From assembly GCA_947626745.1 (NCBI GenBank), contig CANQTF010000004.1:62001-126000 (forward strand): a DNA stretch of 64,000 nt, written 5' to 3'. This document shows positions 1 to 8,515 of this stretch, one piece after another; the first letter of the stretch is position 1, and the number at the start of each line of letters is the position of its first letter. The translations under genes and the position numbers were made by a program. The notes under the pieces were generated by a model, which was not told the DNA's origin, did not search any database, and saw only the letters and a list, made by a program, of their open reading frames with translations. Origin of the DNA: an uncultured Lachnospiraceae bacterium (GTDB taxonomy: Bacteria; Bacillota; Clostridia; Lachnospirales; Lachnospiraceae).

Positions 1-734
1 CCGTCGGCAAACGGATTGCTCTCCTTGTGCCTGTGCGTATGTATCAGCACGATCGCCGCTTCCGTGTAGCGTGACAGGACCGTAGCGATAGCGGCGCCCG
101 CAACTCCCAGCGCGGGTGCGCCGAATTTCCCGTAGATCAGGATATAATTCAACGCCAGATTCACAAAAACGGCCACGATGCCCGCCTTCATCGGCAGGAT
201 CGTCTGCCCGCATTCCCGCAGGGTGCTGGAGTACACCTGCACCATCATAAAAGGCGGCAGTCCGAGCAGCATGATCAGCAGATATTGTCTGCCGTACCGA
301 AGCGTGGCCGCTGCGCTCTCGGCCGTACCCTCTCCCTTAAGATACAGCGTGATCAGATCCGTGCCCGCCAAAAGCAGCAGCAATACGGTAAACAGCGTGA
401 TCGCCGCAACGATCCACAGCTTCAGGCGCACCGTCCGGCGGACGCCCTCGTCGTTCTTCTGCCCGAAATACTGCGCAGTGAAAATGCCCGCGCCCGACAC
501 GCCGCCGAACAGACAGAGATTATATACGAAAAGAAGCTGATTGACGATAGCGACGCCCGACATGGGATCTGTGCCGACGCGCCCGATCATGATATTGTCA
601 AGAAGGCTCACGAAATTCGTGATGCCGTTCTGTATCATAATGGGGACGGCGATCGTGAGCACCATTTTATAAAAAGCGCGGTCGCCGATGAACTTATGAA
701 AAAATCTTGACTTTGCACCCTGCGTCTTACCCAT
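1..734 (-). CDS. MATE family efflux transporter, 3' end outside window
   Basis: The first 244 or so residues of a multidrug and toxin extrusion (MATE) transporter are read on the minus strand, and the gene runs off the left edge. The start is an ATG preceded by AGCAGGGAGT. The protein begins MGKTQGAKSRFFHKFIGDRA, then has hydrophobic helices with MATE-like text such as AVPIMIQNGITNFVSLLDNI and GAGIFTAQYFGQ. MATE proteins are inner-membrane Na+/H+ antiporters that export cationic drugs or metabolites. The substrate cannot be inferred. No frameshift is seen in the visible half. The gene is downstream of the AT-rich JAMM island and is close to it (about 40 bases). Confidence 0.85.
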   Translation of the reverse strand, partial: MGKTQGAKSRFFHKFIGDRAFYKMVLTIAVPIMIQNGITNFVSLLDNIMIGRVGTDPMSGVAIVNQLLFVYNLCLFGGVSGAGIFTAQYFGQKNDEGVRRTVRLKLWIVAAITLFTVLLLLLAGTDLITLYLKGEGTAESAAATLRYGRQYLLIMLLGLPPFMMVQVYSSTLRECGQTILPMKAGIVAVFVNLALNYILIYGKFGAPALGVAGAAIATVLSRYTEAAIVLIHTHRHKESNPFAD

Positions 735-773
735 ACTCCCTGCTGCTTTCTCCGCGTCAGGCGGACGGCATGA

Positions 774-944
774 TCACTGTAAGAAAAAGAATTTTACAGG
801 CAGCTTTCCAACTTTTTCTCTGATCTTACCTTTATTTTGATCTTTCATAGTTTCATAAAGTTTCTCTATTTCCCTATCCAATTCTTCTTCAGACATTTTC
901 TTATATTTTTCAGGGATTTCCAATATATCATTTTCACATACCAT
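774..944 (-). CDS. Small hypothetical protein, 56 aa, coupled to the JAMM gene
   Basis: A 56-residue frame starts MVCENDILEIPEKYKKMSEE and ends KLPVKFFFLQ. Its ATG lies inside the last codons of the upstream JAMM-motif gene (11-base overlap), with GAGGAGATAAAAGAAG as ribosome-binding sequence, so the two are probably translationally coupled. The sequence is charged and mostly helical, with EEELDREIEKLYETMK as a likely amphipathic or coiled segment, and it has no signal peptide. Composition is AT-rich like its partner and unlike the flanking GC-rich genes. No family is recognised. A cognate partner or inhibitor of the JAMM protein is one possibility, based on the coupling only. Confidence 0.55.
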   Translation of the reverse strand: MVCENDILEIPEKYKKMSEEELDREIEKLYETMKDQNKGKIREKVGKLPVKFFFLQ

Positions 945-1560
945 CTTCTTTTATCTCCTCTATCATAATATCAAACTTCGTGACTAATTCTTGTAATGTC
1001 ATGACCTGTGCTTGATATTCATCATAGCCTTTTTTTAAGTACTTTTCAACAACCATCTTGTAATAGTCTACCCTTATTTCTTGATTGGAAGCATACCTGA
1101 ATATTTTCCCATCATGGCAGACCACGATGCCAAGGCCATAATGATTGATAAAATTTGAGTTTAGATCATTGATACTGGGCGGATAACTGTTCGGATGTGA
1201 ATGCAATGTGATCAGGTCATCATATTTTTGTATCTTGGAACGTATGCTGTCCGAATATATGATCTGCTCTTCAGAACAGCTTTCCGTTTCTTCTGCCACC
1301 ACCACCTGCTGTGCCGTATCAATCCAATACATATCCTCGAACTTTGATCCCGACCTATGCTGCAACATCTTTTTCGATAATTGAAAGATTAGGCGATTCA
1401 ACTCAGGCGAATTGGAAATGTAATTAAATTTTTTTCGATAACTGCCACTGTTAATATATGTATGGTTTATCACTGTATCTTTATTTCTGCCATATCTTTG
1501 TCCCTCATCCTCTGATTGCGGCAAAAAACAATCGGTTTCAGACGAGTCTTTTCTTCCCAT
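934..1560 (-). CDS. JAMM/MPN-motif putative metallopeptidase, 208 aa
   Basis: The core motif is HSHPNSYPPSIND, that is H-x-H-P, six residues, S-x-x-D. This is the zinc-binding signature of JAB/MPN (JAMM) isopeptidases. A preceding glutamate (EETESC or nearby) could complete the catalytic set. The motif sits about residues 120-135, followed by GLGIVVCHDGKIFRYAS, a typical strand after the motif. The N-terminal 40 residues are polar and unlike a signal peptide. Similar domains occur alone, in phage head-morphogenesis proteins and in polymorphic toxins, and which context applies here is unknown. The start has a strong GGGAGGAAAGAAGA site. Codon use is AT-rich compared with neighbours, suggesting transfer. 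Confidence 0.7.
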   Translation of the reverse strand: MGRKDSSETDCFLPQSEDEGQRYGRNKDTVINHTYINSGSYRKKFNYISNSPELNRLIFQLSKKMLQHRSGSKFEDMYWIDTAQQVVVAEETESCSEEQIIYSDSIRSKIQKYDDLITLHSHPNSYPPSINDLNSNFINHYGLGIVVCHDGKIFRYASNQEIRVDYYKMVVEKYLKKGYDEYQAQVMTLQELVTKFDIMIEEIKEDGM

Positions 1561-1570
1561 TCTTCTTTCC

Positions 1571-1602
1571 TCCCTTATGAAGTTGTGTGTACATATAAGG
1601 GA
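1571..1602 (-). promoter_or_regulatory. Hairpin overlapping the Shine-Dalgarno of the JAMM gene
   Basis: In the transcript, UCCCUUAU and AUAAGGGA form a perfect 8-bp stem with a 16-base loop. The 3' arm contains the first part of the AGGGAGG ribosome-binding site, which starts translation at 1560. Folding would partly hide the site, so translation could be conditional. A chance palindrome is not excluded. Confidence 0.35.
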
Positions 1603-1788
1603 GCGTTTCAGAACAGAGATACAGACTTGCGGTCAGAACTGCCAGACTTCCCAGATATGCTTGTGGTTATGATAGCACAGGAGAGGAAGGATTGCAACAG
1701 GATTTTTAGAAAAATGTGAACGATATTTCGTATGTGCGTCGGATCAAGAAGAGCGGCGCAGACGGTCGCAGTGCGCGGGCAGCATAAG

Positions 1789-1838
1789 GAGCCGCAGACG
1801 CGCTTGCGCTCCGCTCCAAACGCAGCGGTACTAGGCTC
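1789..1838. repeat. GC-rich nested inverted repeat after the hexosaminidase gene
   Basis: Outer arms GAGCC/GGCTC enclose two inner dyads, GCGC-TT-GCGC and CCGCT/AGCGG. The element lies ten bases beyond the stop of the hexosaminidase gene, at the end of the long operon. There is no U-run, so it is not a canonical terminator. It could be a REP-like element or an mRNA 3'-end stabiliser. The rest of 1603-1788 shows no gene. Confidence 0.35.
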
Positions 1839-1848
1839 GTGCTCCGCC

Positions 1849-3210
1849 TCATCCAGCCATCGCCTCCCGCAGCCCCAGCTTGACGCGGATGATGCGAAGC
1901 ACGGACTCGTCGATCCGCTCCTCGGTGAGCGTTCCGTCCGCCACTGCGTCGAGAATCCCTTGGTACGCCGCTTGAAAATCCGCCGGCATCAGCAGCAGGT
2001 CGCTGCCCGCCGCAACGGCCAGCACCGCCGCCTGTGCGGAGCTGTAGTGTGCCGTGACGGCCCCCATATTGAGGGCGTCCGTGATCACAAGCCCCTGATA
2101 GCCCAGATCACCCCGCAGGATCTCCGTGATCATACGGTAGGACAGCGAGCACGGCGTCTCGTCCGGCAGGATCGACGGCACAGAAATGTGCGCCGCCATG
2201 ACCAGATCCGCCCCTGCCTCCTGCGCCGCCGCGAAAGGCACAAGCTCCGCCTCGCACAGTTCCTGATACGTTTTGTCGGTATAGGCGTATCCGGCGTGCG
2301 TGTCACCGGCCGTCGCGCCGTGTCCCGGAAAATGCTTATAGGTACTCAGGATTCCGTGTGCGTGAAGTCCGTCCGAAAAAGCCTCCGCCAGCCCCGCGAC
2401 TCGCGCGGGATCGCTGCCGAACGATCTGTCCCCGATTACCGTATTATCCGGATTGGTCAGCACGTCCGCCACGGGCGCAAGATCCAGATTGAACCCCAGC
2501 CCGGCCAGCGTCTCCCCGACCGCGCTGCCCGCCGCATACGCCTCCTTCTCGTCCGCCATCTGCGCCATCGGCTTGACAGGCGCTGCGCCCAAAGCCCCGA
2601 CGCGGGACACCCGGCCGCCCTCCTCATCGACGCACAGCAAAAGCGGCAGTCCCTCGATCTCCACAGCATACCGCTGTGTACCCTGCAGCATGTCCCGCGT
2701 CTGCTCCGCAGACACAAGATTTCCCGCAAAATAGATCAGCCCGCCGACGGGATAACGCCGCAGCCTCTTCTCTGTCGTCTCTCCCGCAGCCGTCACCGCG
2801 GACACGCCGGTGAGCTGCTCCGGCGTGAGCACAAAAAGCTGGCAGACCTTTTCCTCCAGACTCATGTCCGACAGGATCTCCTCCGCCTCGTCTGCGACGT
2901 CCGCGGCCGGCACGGTCTCCTCCGCCGTCCCGCTCTCTCCGTTTTCCTGTGCCGTCACGCCCACAGTATGCGCTGCGCTCGCCGCGGCCTCTGCAGTCTC
3001 CGGATCGATTCCGCCCGCTGCAGCCGCGGCCTCCCCGTCTGTCTCCAAACCGTCGGCGGCCTGAGAAAAATCTTCCTCTGCAGTCTCTGCGGTCTCCACA
3101 GCCTTCTGCGCGCTCTCCCGACGCCCGCATCCTGCCATGCACAGCAGGAGGAACAGCAGAAGGACGACTGTTCCGCAGCCCCGCCGGCTCACATATCTGT
3201 CAGTCTTCAT
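1849..3210 (-). CDS. NagZ-type beta-N-acetylhexosaminidase lipoprotein (GH3)
   Basis: The protein is a family 3 glycoside hydrolase that would remove GlcNAc from muropeptides or chitin-like sugars outside the cell. The chosen start (MKTDRYVSRRG) gives a signal peptide ending in LCMAGC, a lipobox with Cys about residue 28. A Glu/Ala-rich linker follows to about residue 110, then the catalytic barrel. Diagnostic text is VDEEGGRVSRVG, KHFPGHGATAGDTH and the nucleophile region VITDALNMGAV. The gene overlaps the upstream lectin-domain gene by 11 bases, so it is the last cistron of the zinc-ribbon operon. A longer frame upstream of this ATG lies inside the lectin gene and is not favoured. Family assignment is firm. 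The exact substrate is inferred. Confidence 0.85.
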   Translation of the reverse strand: MKTDRYVSRRGCGTVVLLLFLLLCMAGCGRRESAQKAVETAETAEEDFSQAADGLETDGEAAAAAGGIDPETAEAAASAAHTVGVTAQENGESGTAEETVPAADVADEAEEILSDMSLEEKVCQLFVLTPEQLTGVSAVTAAGETTEKRLRRYPVGGLIYFAGNLVSAEQTRDMLQGTQRYAVEIEGLPLLLCVDEEGGRVSRVGALGAAPVKPMAQMADEKEAYAAGSAVGETLAGLGFNLDLAPVADVLTNPDNTVIGDRSFGSDPARVAGLAEAFSDGLHAHGILSTYKHFPGHGATAGDTHAGYAYTDKTYQELCEAELVPFAAAQEAGADLVMAAHISVPSILPDETPCSLSYRMITEILRGDLGYQGLVITDALNMGAVTAHYSSAQAAVLAVAAGSDLLLMPADFQAAYQGILDAVADGTLTEERIDESVLRIIRVKLGLREAMAG

Positions 3211-4621
3211 ACTCGCAAATATACCCCAGCTTCCCCGCATAGAAGGGCGCGACAGAAAGGACGTCGTCCGGCACATCGTTCCACACCCAGCCCGCGGCCG
3301 CGGAACTGTGAAACATCAGCACAGCCGTCTCCTCCGCGTCGGTGCTCTCATCATAAAAACTCGGCTCGCCCTCCAGCCAGTACCCCTTTCCGTTCAGGAT
3401 CTCGGCGCTTGTAGAGCCGTCCTCATACAGCCATCTGTATTCGTTCTCATTGCTCCGGCAGCCGCCCAGCCAAAACATGCCGTTCTCCAGACCCGCCGAG
3501 CCGATCTGGGCGGCGACAGCCTCATACTCTTCGGGAGAATTGATACGCGCCAGATAACCCCCGCGCGCCAGACATTCGCGATAGGCGTCCGTCCATGAGA
3601 CATCCGCCATGACGATCTCATAGGTATGGACCGAGTCCTCGTCCTGCGCGGCCGCGCCCTCACCTGTGGAAAAATCTTCCCCGGCATCTTCCTTCTCATA
3701 GCCGGCAAAGCCTTCCTCATTGACCGCATTGTTCAGCGCATAGAAAGGCAGTCCGTCTCCGTCATAGTCATAGAGGAACATCCAGCTTAAAAACTCCTCA
3801 GACAGCTCGTCCAGCGGCTTGCCCGGCAGATAGATCAGAATATCCTCCGCGTCTTCCAGTCCGTAGACGTCCGTATAAATATAAAGAACATCGTCTATGA
3901 TCTCCTCTTTTCCGACCTCGTCCTCATATCGGATCTCCAGTATCCTCGTAGAATAGGTATATTCGTCCACCCTTTCAGGCTCCGCGAACTGCCCGCTGAA
4001 GCTGCAGTAGTACTGCTTTCCTCCCGGATAGCCCTCGCCCGTGTCTCCCATATCGCTGTCCGAATATACCCCGTTAAAGCTGCCGTCCTCATGGATCTCC
4101 AGTTCTGTACCCCATGCTCCCGCTCCGCTGGAAAAGTAAAATTCCCACTTGGCCAGCTCCTTGAAAAGAGGATCCGCCTCATTTTCCTCCTGCGCTGCGT
4201 CTGCACTGACCCGCGTTCCTGTCTCTGCAGCTTCCCCTGTCCGCGCCTGTGGATTTTCGTCCGTCTCGGCCGCAATAAGGCTGTCCTCATTTTCGGAAGC
4301 CGCCTCCGCGCTCCCGGCGTCCTTGTGGAAGGCCCGGTAACCAAACACCAGCGCTGCAATCACCACCGCTGCCGCGCCCACGCCGCCAAGCGCGTACCAG
4401 AGTGCCGCGGGTGTCCTGCCGCCGGACGTTTTGCCCGGCACAGTCTGACGCACACCGCTCTGTCCGGTTTCCCGCGTTCTATAACCGCTCCCGGGCTGTT
4501 CCTGCCCCGCATAGCTTTCCTGTGCGGGCCGCCGCTGTACCTCACGGCCGACCCGCGCGCCGCATTTGCTGCAGAAAACCGCGCCCTCTTTCAATTCATT
4601 TCCGCAATTGTTACAAAACAT
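3200..4621 (-). CDS. Zinc-ribbon membrane protein with C-terminal C-type lectin-like domain
   Basis: The 473-residue protein has three parts. An N-terminal zinc ribbon has C3, C6, C17 and C20 (CNNC and CSKC). One membrane helix lies about residues 72-96 ([20 protein letters not shown]). A long acidic linker and ectodomain end in a C-type lectin fold from about residue 325. Lectin-fold marks are WTDAYRECLARGGYLARI, FWLGG, WLEGEPSFYD, WVWNDVPDD and GYICEYED. The start ATG follows GAGGGGAGAAAAAAG; the frame upstream of it is not coding. The first half is almost identical to the next paralog at 5660-7165, while the ectodomain is unrelated. Ligand unknown. If the ribbon is cytoplasmic, the lectin domain faces outside, which is inference. 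Confidence 0.8.
   Translation of the reverse strand: MFCNNCGNELKEGAVFCSKCGARVGREVQRRPAQESYAGQEQPGSGYRTRETGQSGVRQTVPGKTSGGRTPAALWYALGGVGAAAVVIAALVFGYRAFHKDAGSAEAASENEDSLIAAETDENPQARTGEAAETGTRVSADAAQEENEADPLFKELAKWEFYFSSGAGAWGTELEIHEDGSFNGVYSDSDMGDTGEGYPGGKQYYCSFSGQFAEPERVDEYTYSTRILEIRYEDEVGKEEIIDDVLYIYTDVYGLEDAEDILIYLPGKPLDELSEEFLSWMFLYDYDGDGLPFYALNNAVNEEGFAGYEKEDAGEDFSTGEGAAAQDEDSVHTYEIVMADVSWTDAYRECLARGGYLARINSPEEYEAVAAQIGSAGLENGMFWLGGCRSNENEYRWLYEDGSTSAEILNGKGYWLEGEPSFYDESTDAEETAVLMFHSSAAAGWVWNDVPDDVLSVAPFYAGKLGYICEYED
4261..4436 (-). repeat. N-terminal cassette copy A1 (linker plus membrane helix)
   Basis: This stretch matches 6916-7091 over 176 bases without gaps. I count nine mismatches by eye (about 95 percent identity). 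It encodes the acidic linker and membrane helix shared by two paralogs whose ectodomains do not match. A third, more diverged copy of the helix part lies near 8290-8360. Confidence 0.8.
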
Positions 4622-4656
4622 CTTTTTTCTCCCCTCATAGGTTTTAAAAACGGAAA

Positions 4657-5658
4657 TTATTCTGCCAGAAAAGCGTCTATGCCGTCCGCAATGCCACAGA
4701 CGAGCTTCTCCTGATACGCCTCGTCCGCCATGCGCAGATCCTCCTCCGGATTTGTCATATATCCCATCTCCACGATAGTCGCCGGCACCTGACACCAGTT
4801 GATGCCGCTCATGGTATCCGTCTCCCACACATTCCGTTTCTTCGCGCCCGTGGCCTCCGTCAGCCCGTCCAGAACACAGTCGGCAAGCGCCCTGCTGCGT
4901 GGATACAACGCGCCGTTGTACGGATTGTCCGGTGTCTGGCAGAGCGTCATCGCCCCGTTTACACTGCTGTCCTCCGAGCCGTTGGCGTGAATCCGCACGA
5001 AAGCATCCGCCTCTTTCTCGTTGGCGATCTGCGCACGCTCGGCGTTGCTGATATCGACGTCGTTCGTGGTGCGGGTCATCACGACCTCGTAGCCCCGCTT
5101 CTCCAATTCTGTCCGCAGCTTAAGCGACACCTCCAGCGTCAGCTCATACTCACACAGGCCGCTTGCCTTGCCGCTGGTGCCGGAAGAGACTTTGGCCTTC
5201 TGTTCTGACGCGCCCGGCCCGATAGGCTCTTTTTCGCTATTGCCCTTGCCCTGATGTCCGGGATCGATCACGACGAGAAAACCGTTGGCCGCCGTTGTCT
5301 CCCCAGCGTCTTCTGTCTGTGCATCCTCTGTCTGTGCGGCCTCGTCCGTCCCGTCGGGAGCGGGCGCCGCCGTCTCCTGCAATGCTGCGGTTTTCTCTCC
5401 GGCCGTTCCCGCGTCCTCGCTGTCGGCCGTCTCCGCGTCCTCGCTGACGGGCGTTTCCGCCTCTTTGCCGTCTGCCGTCTCCGCCGCTTCACCGTCTGCC
5501 TCTGTGAGCGCCGGCCCTTGTGTCTCCTCTGTAGTCTCCGCGGCCTTCTCCGCAGTCCGTGCCGCGTCTTTTCTGCCGCAGCCGGCGGCCATAAGCAAAA
5601 GGACGCTGATGCCGAAGACTGCCGCAAGCCTTAGCGCCGATGTATTTCTTTTCTTCAT
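4657..5658 (-). CDS. N-acetylmuramoyl-L-alanine amidase lipoprotein (Amidase_3)
   Basis: The enzyme is a zinc-dependent amidase that cleaves the lactyl-amide bond between MurNAc and the peptide stem. The chosen start [11 protein letters not shown] gives a lipoprotein signal with lipobox LLMAAGC (Cys about 27). It is followed by a roughly 100-residue Ala/Glu/Thr spacer and the catalytic domain from about residue 130. Zinc ligands are seen in VIDPGH and [10 protein letters not shown]. An early Glu in [10 protein letters not shown] and the late catalytic Glu in [13 protein letters not shown] complete the site. The start is one base after the stop of the upstream YARHG gene (TAGCATG), so translation is coupled. 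The pairing with a NagZ-type enzyme in the same operon suggests cell-wall turnover. Confidence 0.88.
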   Translation of the reverse strand: MKKRNTSALRLAAVFGISVLLLMAAGCGRKDAARTAEKAAETTEETQGPALTEADGEAAETADGKEAETPVSEDAETADSEDAGTAGEKTAALQETAAPAPDGTDEAAQTEDAQTEDAGETTAANGFLVVIDPGHQGKGNSEKEPIGPGASEQKAKVSSGTSGKASGLCEYELTLEVSLKLRTELEKRGYEVVMTRTTNDVDISNAERAQIANEKEADAFVRIHANGSEDSSVNGAMTLCQTPDNPYNGALYPRSRALADCVLDGLTEATGAKKRNVWETDTMSGINWCQVPATIVEMGYMTNPEEDLRMADEAYQEKLVCGIADGIDAFLAE

Positions 5659-5935
5659 GCTAACGATACCCCTGTTCCTCTTCATAGGCCATGATCAGGT
5701 CGCGGTTTGCCAGCTCATACGCGTTGAGCATATCGTCGGTGACTTCGTCCCTGGTCCCCGCATACCAGTCCTTGCCGTCAAAATAGCTTTGCAGCGCCTC
5801 GTCCTTGAACCTCCTGCCGTAGCGGGCGTAGATCTCGTTGCGCGCAATGCGGCACTCCTCGGCGGACAGCCCCGCCAGATCCTCTCTGGTCAGATATCTT
5901 GTATTGCTGTCCGGCAGGATATAATCGGTATCGGA
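5656..5935 (-). repeat. C-terminal YARHG cassette, copy 1
   Basis: The block aligns without gaps to 7203-7482 over 280 bases. I count seven differences (about 97.5 percent identity), and the match extends past the stop codon. It encodes the C-terminal YARHG domain. The upstream ectodomain regions do not match, so this is a recently duplicated or converted module. Confidence 0.85.
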
Positions 5936-7165
5936 AGCGGCGCCGGTATCGGCCGCGGCCTGATTCGACCACTCGTTTTCCGTGCGGCAGACGGTCTCAA
6001 AGGTATAGCCATAGGAATGATCGTCATACCAGTAATCCGTCGCTCTCGTAGTCAGTTCAAAGCACAGCGTCATATCGTTCTCCGAAGACAGCACAGACAC
6101 CGGAGCCTCTCCCCATGGGACGTCATATTTTTCGCTGTTTGTGCGGATCTGGTAACCGTCAAAAAAAGCTGTCAGCGCCGTGTCATAATCAGCATACTCT
6201 CCTTCTTCCTTAAATCCCTCTATATCATCTATCCACCAGCGATAATCGCACGTTTCTCCTGCATAGACGCCGTCCTGGAACTCATACCGCGTCGCGCCGC
6301 CGATCTCAGGTTCTGTGTAGTAATACAGGACACTGCCATATCGCAGCTCCTGTTCCGCATATTCCATGATCCAGTAGTACTCGGTAACACCGCCGTCAGA
6401 AAAATGACCATACCTTTTTCTGGATTCACAGACGATCTTTGGTTCTTCTCCCAAATTCATCACATGAACTGCCAGAAGCTCATCGGCCAGAAGCTCATCG
6501 CAAGTACCGCTATAATGCATCTCATACTGTTCCAGTGGACTGCCTGCCGCATACGGTGTCAGGAGAACGGCGTCCGTCTGCGCCGCCTCCCCTGCCTCCT
6601 CTCCGTCGTAGAGGTACAGCATGGGCGTATCGCCCTCCGCAGCGCACACCAGCATCTCGTCCAGACCGTCCGCATCGAAATCAAGCACGGTAGTGCTCCA
6701 AAGGCCCGCCAGATTCACCTGGCCATCGTGTCCATATTCATAACCCGACCACGCCTTGACGCTCTGGGGCGACTTGAGGACGCCGTACTGCGCAAGCAGC
6801 TCCTGCTCCTTCGCCCGCAGCGCCTCCCGCCTGAGGGTCTGCGCGTCCGCCTCCGCAGTCTGTCCGCCGTCCTCTCCGTATGCCGCATCCGCCCCGTCCG
6901 CAGCAAGGGGCTGCTCCGTCTCGGCCGCAATAAAGCTGTCCTCATTTTCGGAAGCCGCCTCCGTGCTCCCGGCGTCCTTGTGGAAGGCCCGGTAGCCAAA
7001 CACCGCCGCTGCGATCACCACCGCTGCCGCGCCCACGCCGCCGATCGCGTACCAGAGCGCCGCGGGTGTCCTGCCGCCGGACGTTTTGCCCCGCACGGGC
7101 GCGCCGCATTTGCTGCAAAAAACCGCGCCCTCTTTCAATTCATTTCCGCAATTGTTACAAAACAT
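5660..7165 (-). CDS. Zinc-ribbon membrane protein with FG-GAP-like region and C-terminal YARHG domain
   Basis: The 501-residue protein has a zinc ribbon (C3, C6, C17, C20), one membrane helix about 35-60 and a large ectodomain. The middle contains [13 protein letters not shown], which resembles an FG-GAP or calcium-binding repeat loop. The last 85 residues form a YARHG domain, with [13 protein letters not shown] as its hallmark. YARHG domains occur outside the membrane in many bacteria and their ligand is not known. The start ATG follows GAGGGGAGAAAAAGG. It shares its N-terminal cassette with the gene at 3200-4621 and its C-terminal cassette with the gene at 7207-8448, so it looks like a mosaic of the two. 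Confidence 0.78.
   Translation of the reverse strand: MFCNNCGNELKEGAVFCSKCGAPVRGKTSGGRTPAALWYAIGGVGAAAVVIAAAVFGYRAFHKDAGSTEAASENEDSFIAAETEQPLAADGADAAYGEDGGQTAEADAQTLRREALRAKEQELLAQYGVLKSPQSVKAWSGYEYGHDGQVNLAGLWSTTVLDFDADGLDEMLVCAAEGDTPMLYLYDGEEAGEAAQTDAVLLTPYAAGSPLEQYEMHYSGTCDELLADELLAVHVMNLGEEPKIVCESRKRYGHFSDGGVTEYYWIMEYAEQELRYGSVLYYYTEPEIGGATRYEFQDGVYAGETCDYRWWIDDIEGFKEEGEYADYDTALTAFFDGYQIRTNSEKYDVPWGEAPVSVLSSENDMTLCFELTTRATDYWYDDHSYGYTFETVCRTENEWSNQAAADTGAASDTDYILPDSNTRYLTREDLAGLSAEECRIARNEIYARYGRRFKDEALQSYFDGKDWYAGTRDEVTDDMLNAYELANRDLIMAYEEEQGYR
6916..7091 (-). repeat. N-terminal cassette copy A2
   Basis: This is the partner of 4261-4436 (nine mismatches in 176 bases by eye). The similarity also covers the zinc-ribbon codons, ribosome-binding site and leader around 7110-7190, so a recombination tract is likely. 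Confidence 0.8.
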
Positions 7166-7202
7166 CCTTTTTCTCCCCTCATAGGTTTTGAGAACAGAAA
7201 TT

Positions 7203-7482
7203 CATGCTAACGATACCCCTGTTCCTCTTCATAGGCGATGATCAGGTCGCGGTTTGCCAGCTCATACGCGTTGAGCATATCGTCGGTGACCTCGTCCCTG
7301 GTCCCCACATACCAGCCCTTGCCGTTAAAATAGCTTTGCAGCGCCTCGTCCTTGAACCTCCTGCCGCGGCGGGCGTAGATCTCGTTGCGCGCAATGCGGC
7401 ACTCCTCGGCGGACAGCCCCGCCAGATCCTCTCTGGTCAGATATCTTGTATTGCTGTCCGGCAGGATATAATCGGTATCGGC
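7203..7482 (-). repeat. C-terminal YARHG cassette, copy 2
   Basis: This is the partner of 5656-5935. The high identity includes synonymous positions and a few bases after the stop codon. Confidence 0.85.
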
Positions 7483-8448
7483 CGCCTCTCTGCTCTCCGC
7501 TCCGATGTCCGCTCCGGCGTCCGTCCGGGAACCGTCTTCGTTCACAAGATAATTGTCAAAGACATCGCCCTGGCTTTTCGTGTTCAGGTAATCATTTTCG
7601 TCGATAAAAAACGCCATTGTCAAAAGCCAGTCTTTGGGATTGCCGGAGTTGTTGACCAGATTCACCATCGCGTAATTATTTTGGAAGGAAGCCTCTGTGC
7701 CGTTCACAAAGTAATGCAGTCTCACAATGGCGCTTATGTTGGCGGACGTCCCCTCGTAATAGCGGAAGGACGAACCCGCAAAATTGATGTCCGTCACCTC
7801 GACCGTACAGCCGTACTCGACCTGCGAGTTTCCGCGCAGAAGACTTGACAGGTTTGAACCCTTCAGCTTCATGGAAAACAGTCCTTCGGTATAATTGTCC
7901 ACGATCCGCATTCCGTCCGCTACGGTAAACAGACCGATCACGCCTGTATGCTCCATCATCGACGAGATATTCTCGGGCTCTACGCTGCAGTTGCCGCCGC
8001 AGTAGTCGATATAACAGCCCAGATGCAGCAGAAAGAACTCCGCCAGCATATTGCTGACATTGTCGGGCGTCACTTCGTACAAGCCGCCTCCCAGAGAGGA
8101 AGCCTCCGCTGCGGCGGCAGTATCCTCCGTGGGCGCGTCCGCTGCGTAGTCGTCCGCTGCGTAGTCGTCCGCTGCATAGTTTTCCGCTGAAGCTTCCTCT
8201 GCCGAAGCCGTCTTCCCGTCGTCTTGGCGGCTTCTCTGATAGACGGCCCTGCCCGCCACGATGATGACTGTCGCGATGACCGCCACCAACACCGCCGCGC
8301 CCACGCCGCCGACCGCGTACCAAAGCGCCGCGGGTGTCCTGCCGCCGGACGTTTTGCCCCACACGGACGCCCCGCCGACCCGCGCGCCGCATTTGCTGCA
8401 AAAAGCCGCGCCCTCCTTCAATTCATTTCCGCATTTGTTGCAAAACAT
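7207..8448 (-). CDS. Zinc-ribbon membrane protein with C-terminal YARHG domain
   Basis: The 413-residue protein starts [17 protein letters not shown], with ribbon cysteines at 3, 6, 17 and 20. One membrane helix lies about 38-66 (GGVGAAVLVAVIATVIIVAG). An acidic spacer follows with a threefold YAADD repeat, then a unique ectodomain of about 200 residues containing CYIDYCGGNC, which could form disulfides. The YARHG domain is at about 330-413. The ectodomain is not recognised. It lies between the LamG and FG-GAP-like paralogs in the same operon. The start has AAAGGAGAC upstream. A sensor or wall-binding role is plausible only from architecture. Confidence 0.76.
   Translation of the reverse strand: MFCNKCGNELKEGAAFCSKCGARVGGASVWGKTSGGRTPAALWYAVGGVGAAVLVAVIATVIIVAGRAVYQRSRQDDGKTASAEEASAENYAADDYAADDYAADAPTEDTAAAAEASSLGGGLYEVTPDNVSNMLAEFFLLHLGCYIDYCGGNCSVEPENISSMMEHTGVIGLFTVADGMRIVDNYTEGLFSMKLKGSNLSSLLRGNSQVEYGCTVEVTDINFAGSSFRYYEGTSANISAIVRLHYFVNGTEASFQNNYAMVNLVNNSGNPKDWLLTMAFFIDENDYLNTKSQGDVFDNYLVNEDGSRTDAGADIGAESREAADTDYILPDSNTRYLTREDLAGLSAEECRIARNEIYARRGRRFKDEALQSYFNGKGWYVGTRDEVTDDMLNAYELANRDLIIAYEEEQGYR
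8137..8181 (-). repeat. Three 15-bp in-frame tandem repeats
   Basis: Three copies of a 15-base unit encode a YAADD repeat in the linker of the zinc-ribbon protein. Because the unit is a multiple of three, copy-number change would alter linker length without a frameshift. Confidence 0.7.
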
Positions 8449-8515
8449 CGTCTGTCTCCTTTGTCAAACATGATAACAGGAAGCCGACAGGAAACCGCAG
8501 CCCCGCCTTTCCCGG

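Noticed and set aside
1..710. Plus-strand frames at the left edge
   Set aside because: They are shadows of the minus-strand MATE exporter, which is the real coding sequence there.
2624..3142. Arg/Gly-rich 172-residue minus-strand frame
   Set aside because: It is an out-of-frame reading of the hexosaminidase gene with no start site.
1732..3414. Long plus-strand open frame opposite the hexosaminidase gene
   Set aside because: It is Arg/His/Ser-rich nonsense without a motif, lies opposite a clear GH3 enzyme, and is explained by GC-rich third positions.
5285..7210. Plus-strand 641-codon open frame
   Set aside because: It covers the amidase and YARHG genes on the other strand. The apparent repeats in it mirror the cassettes of those genes.
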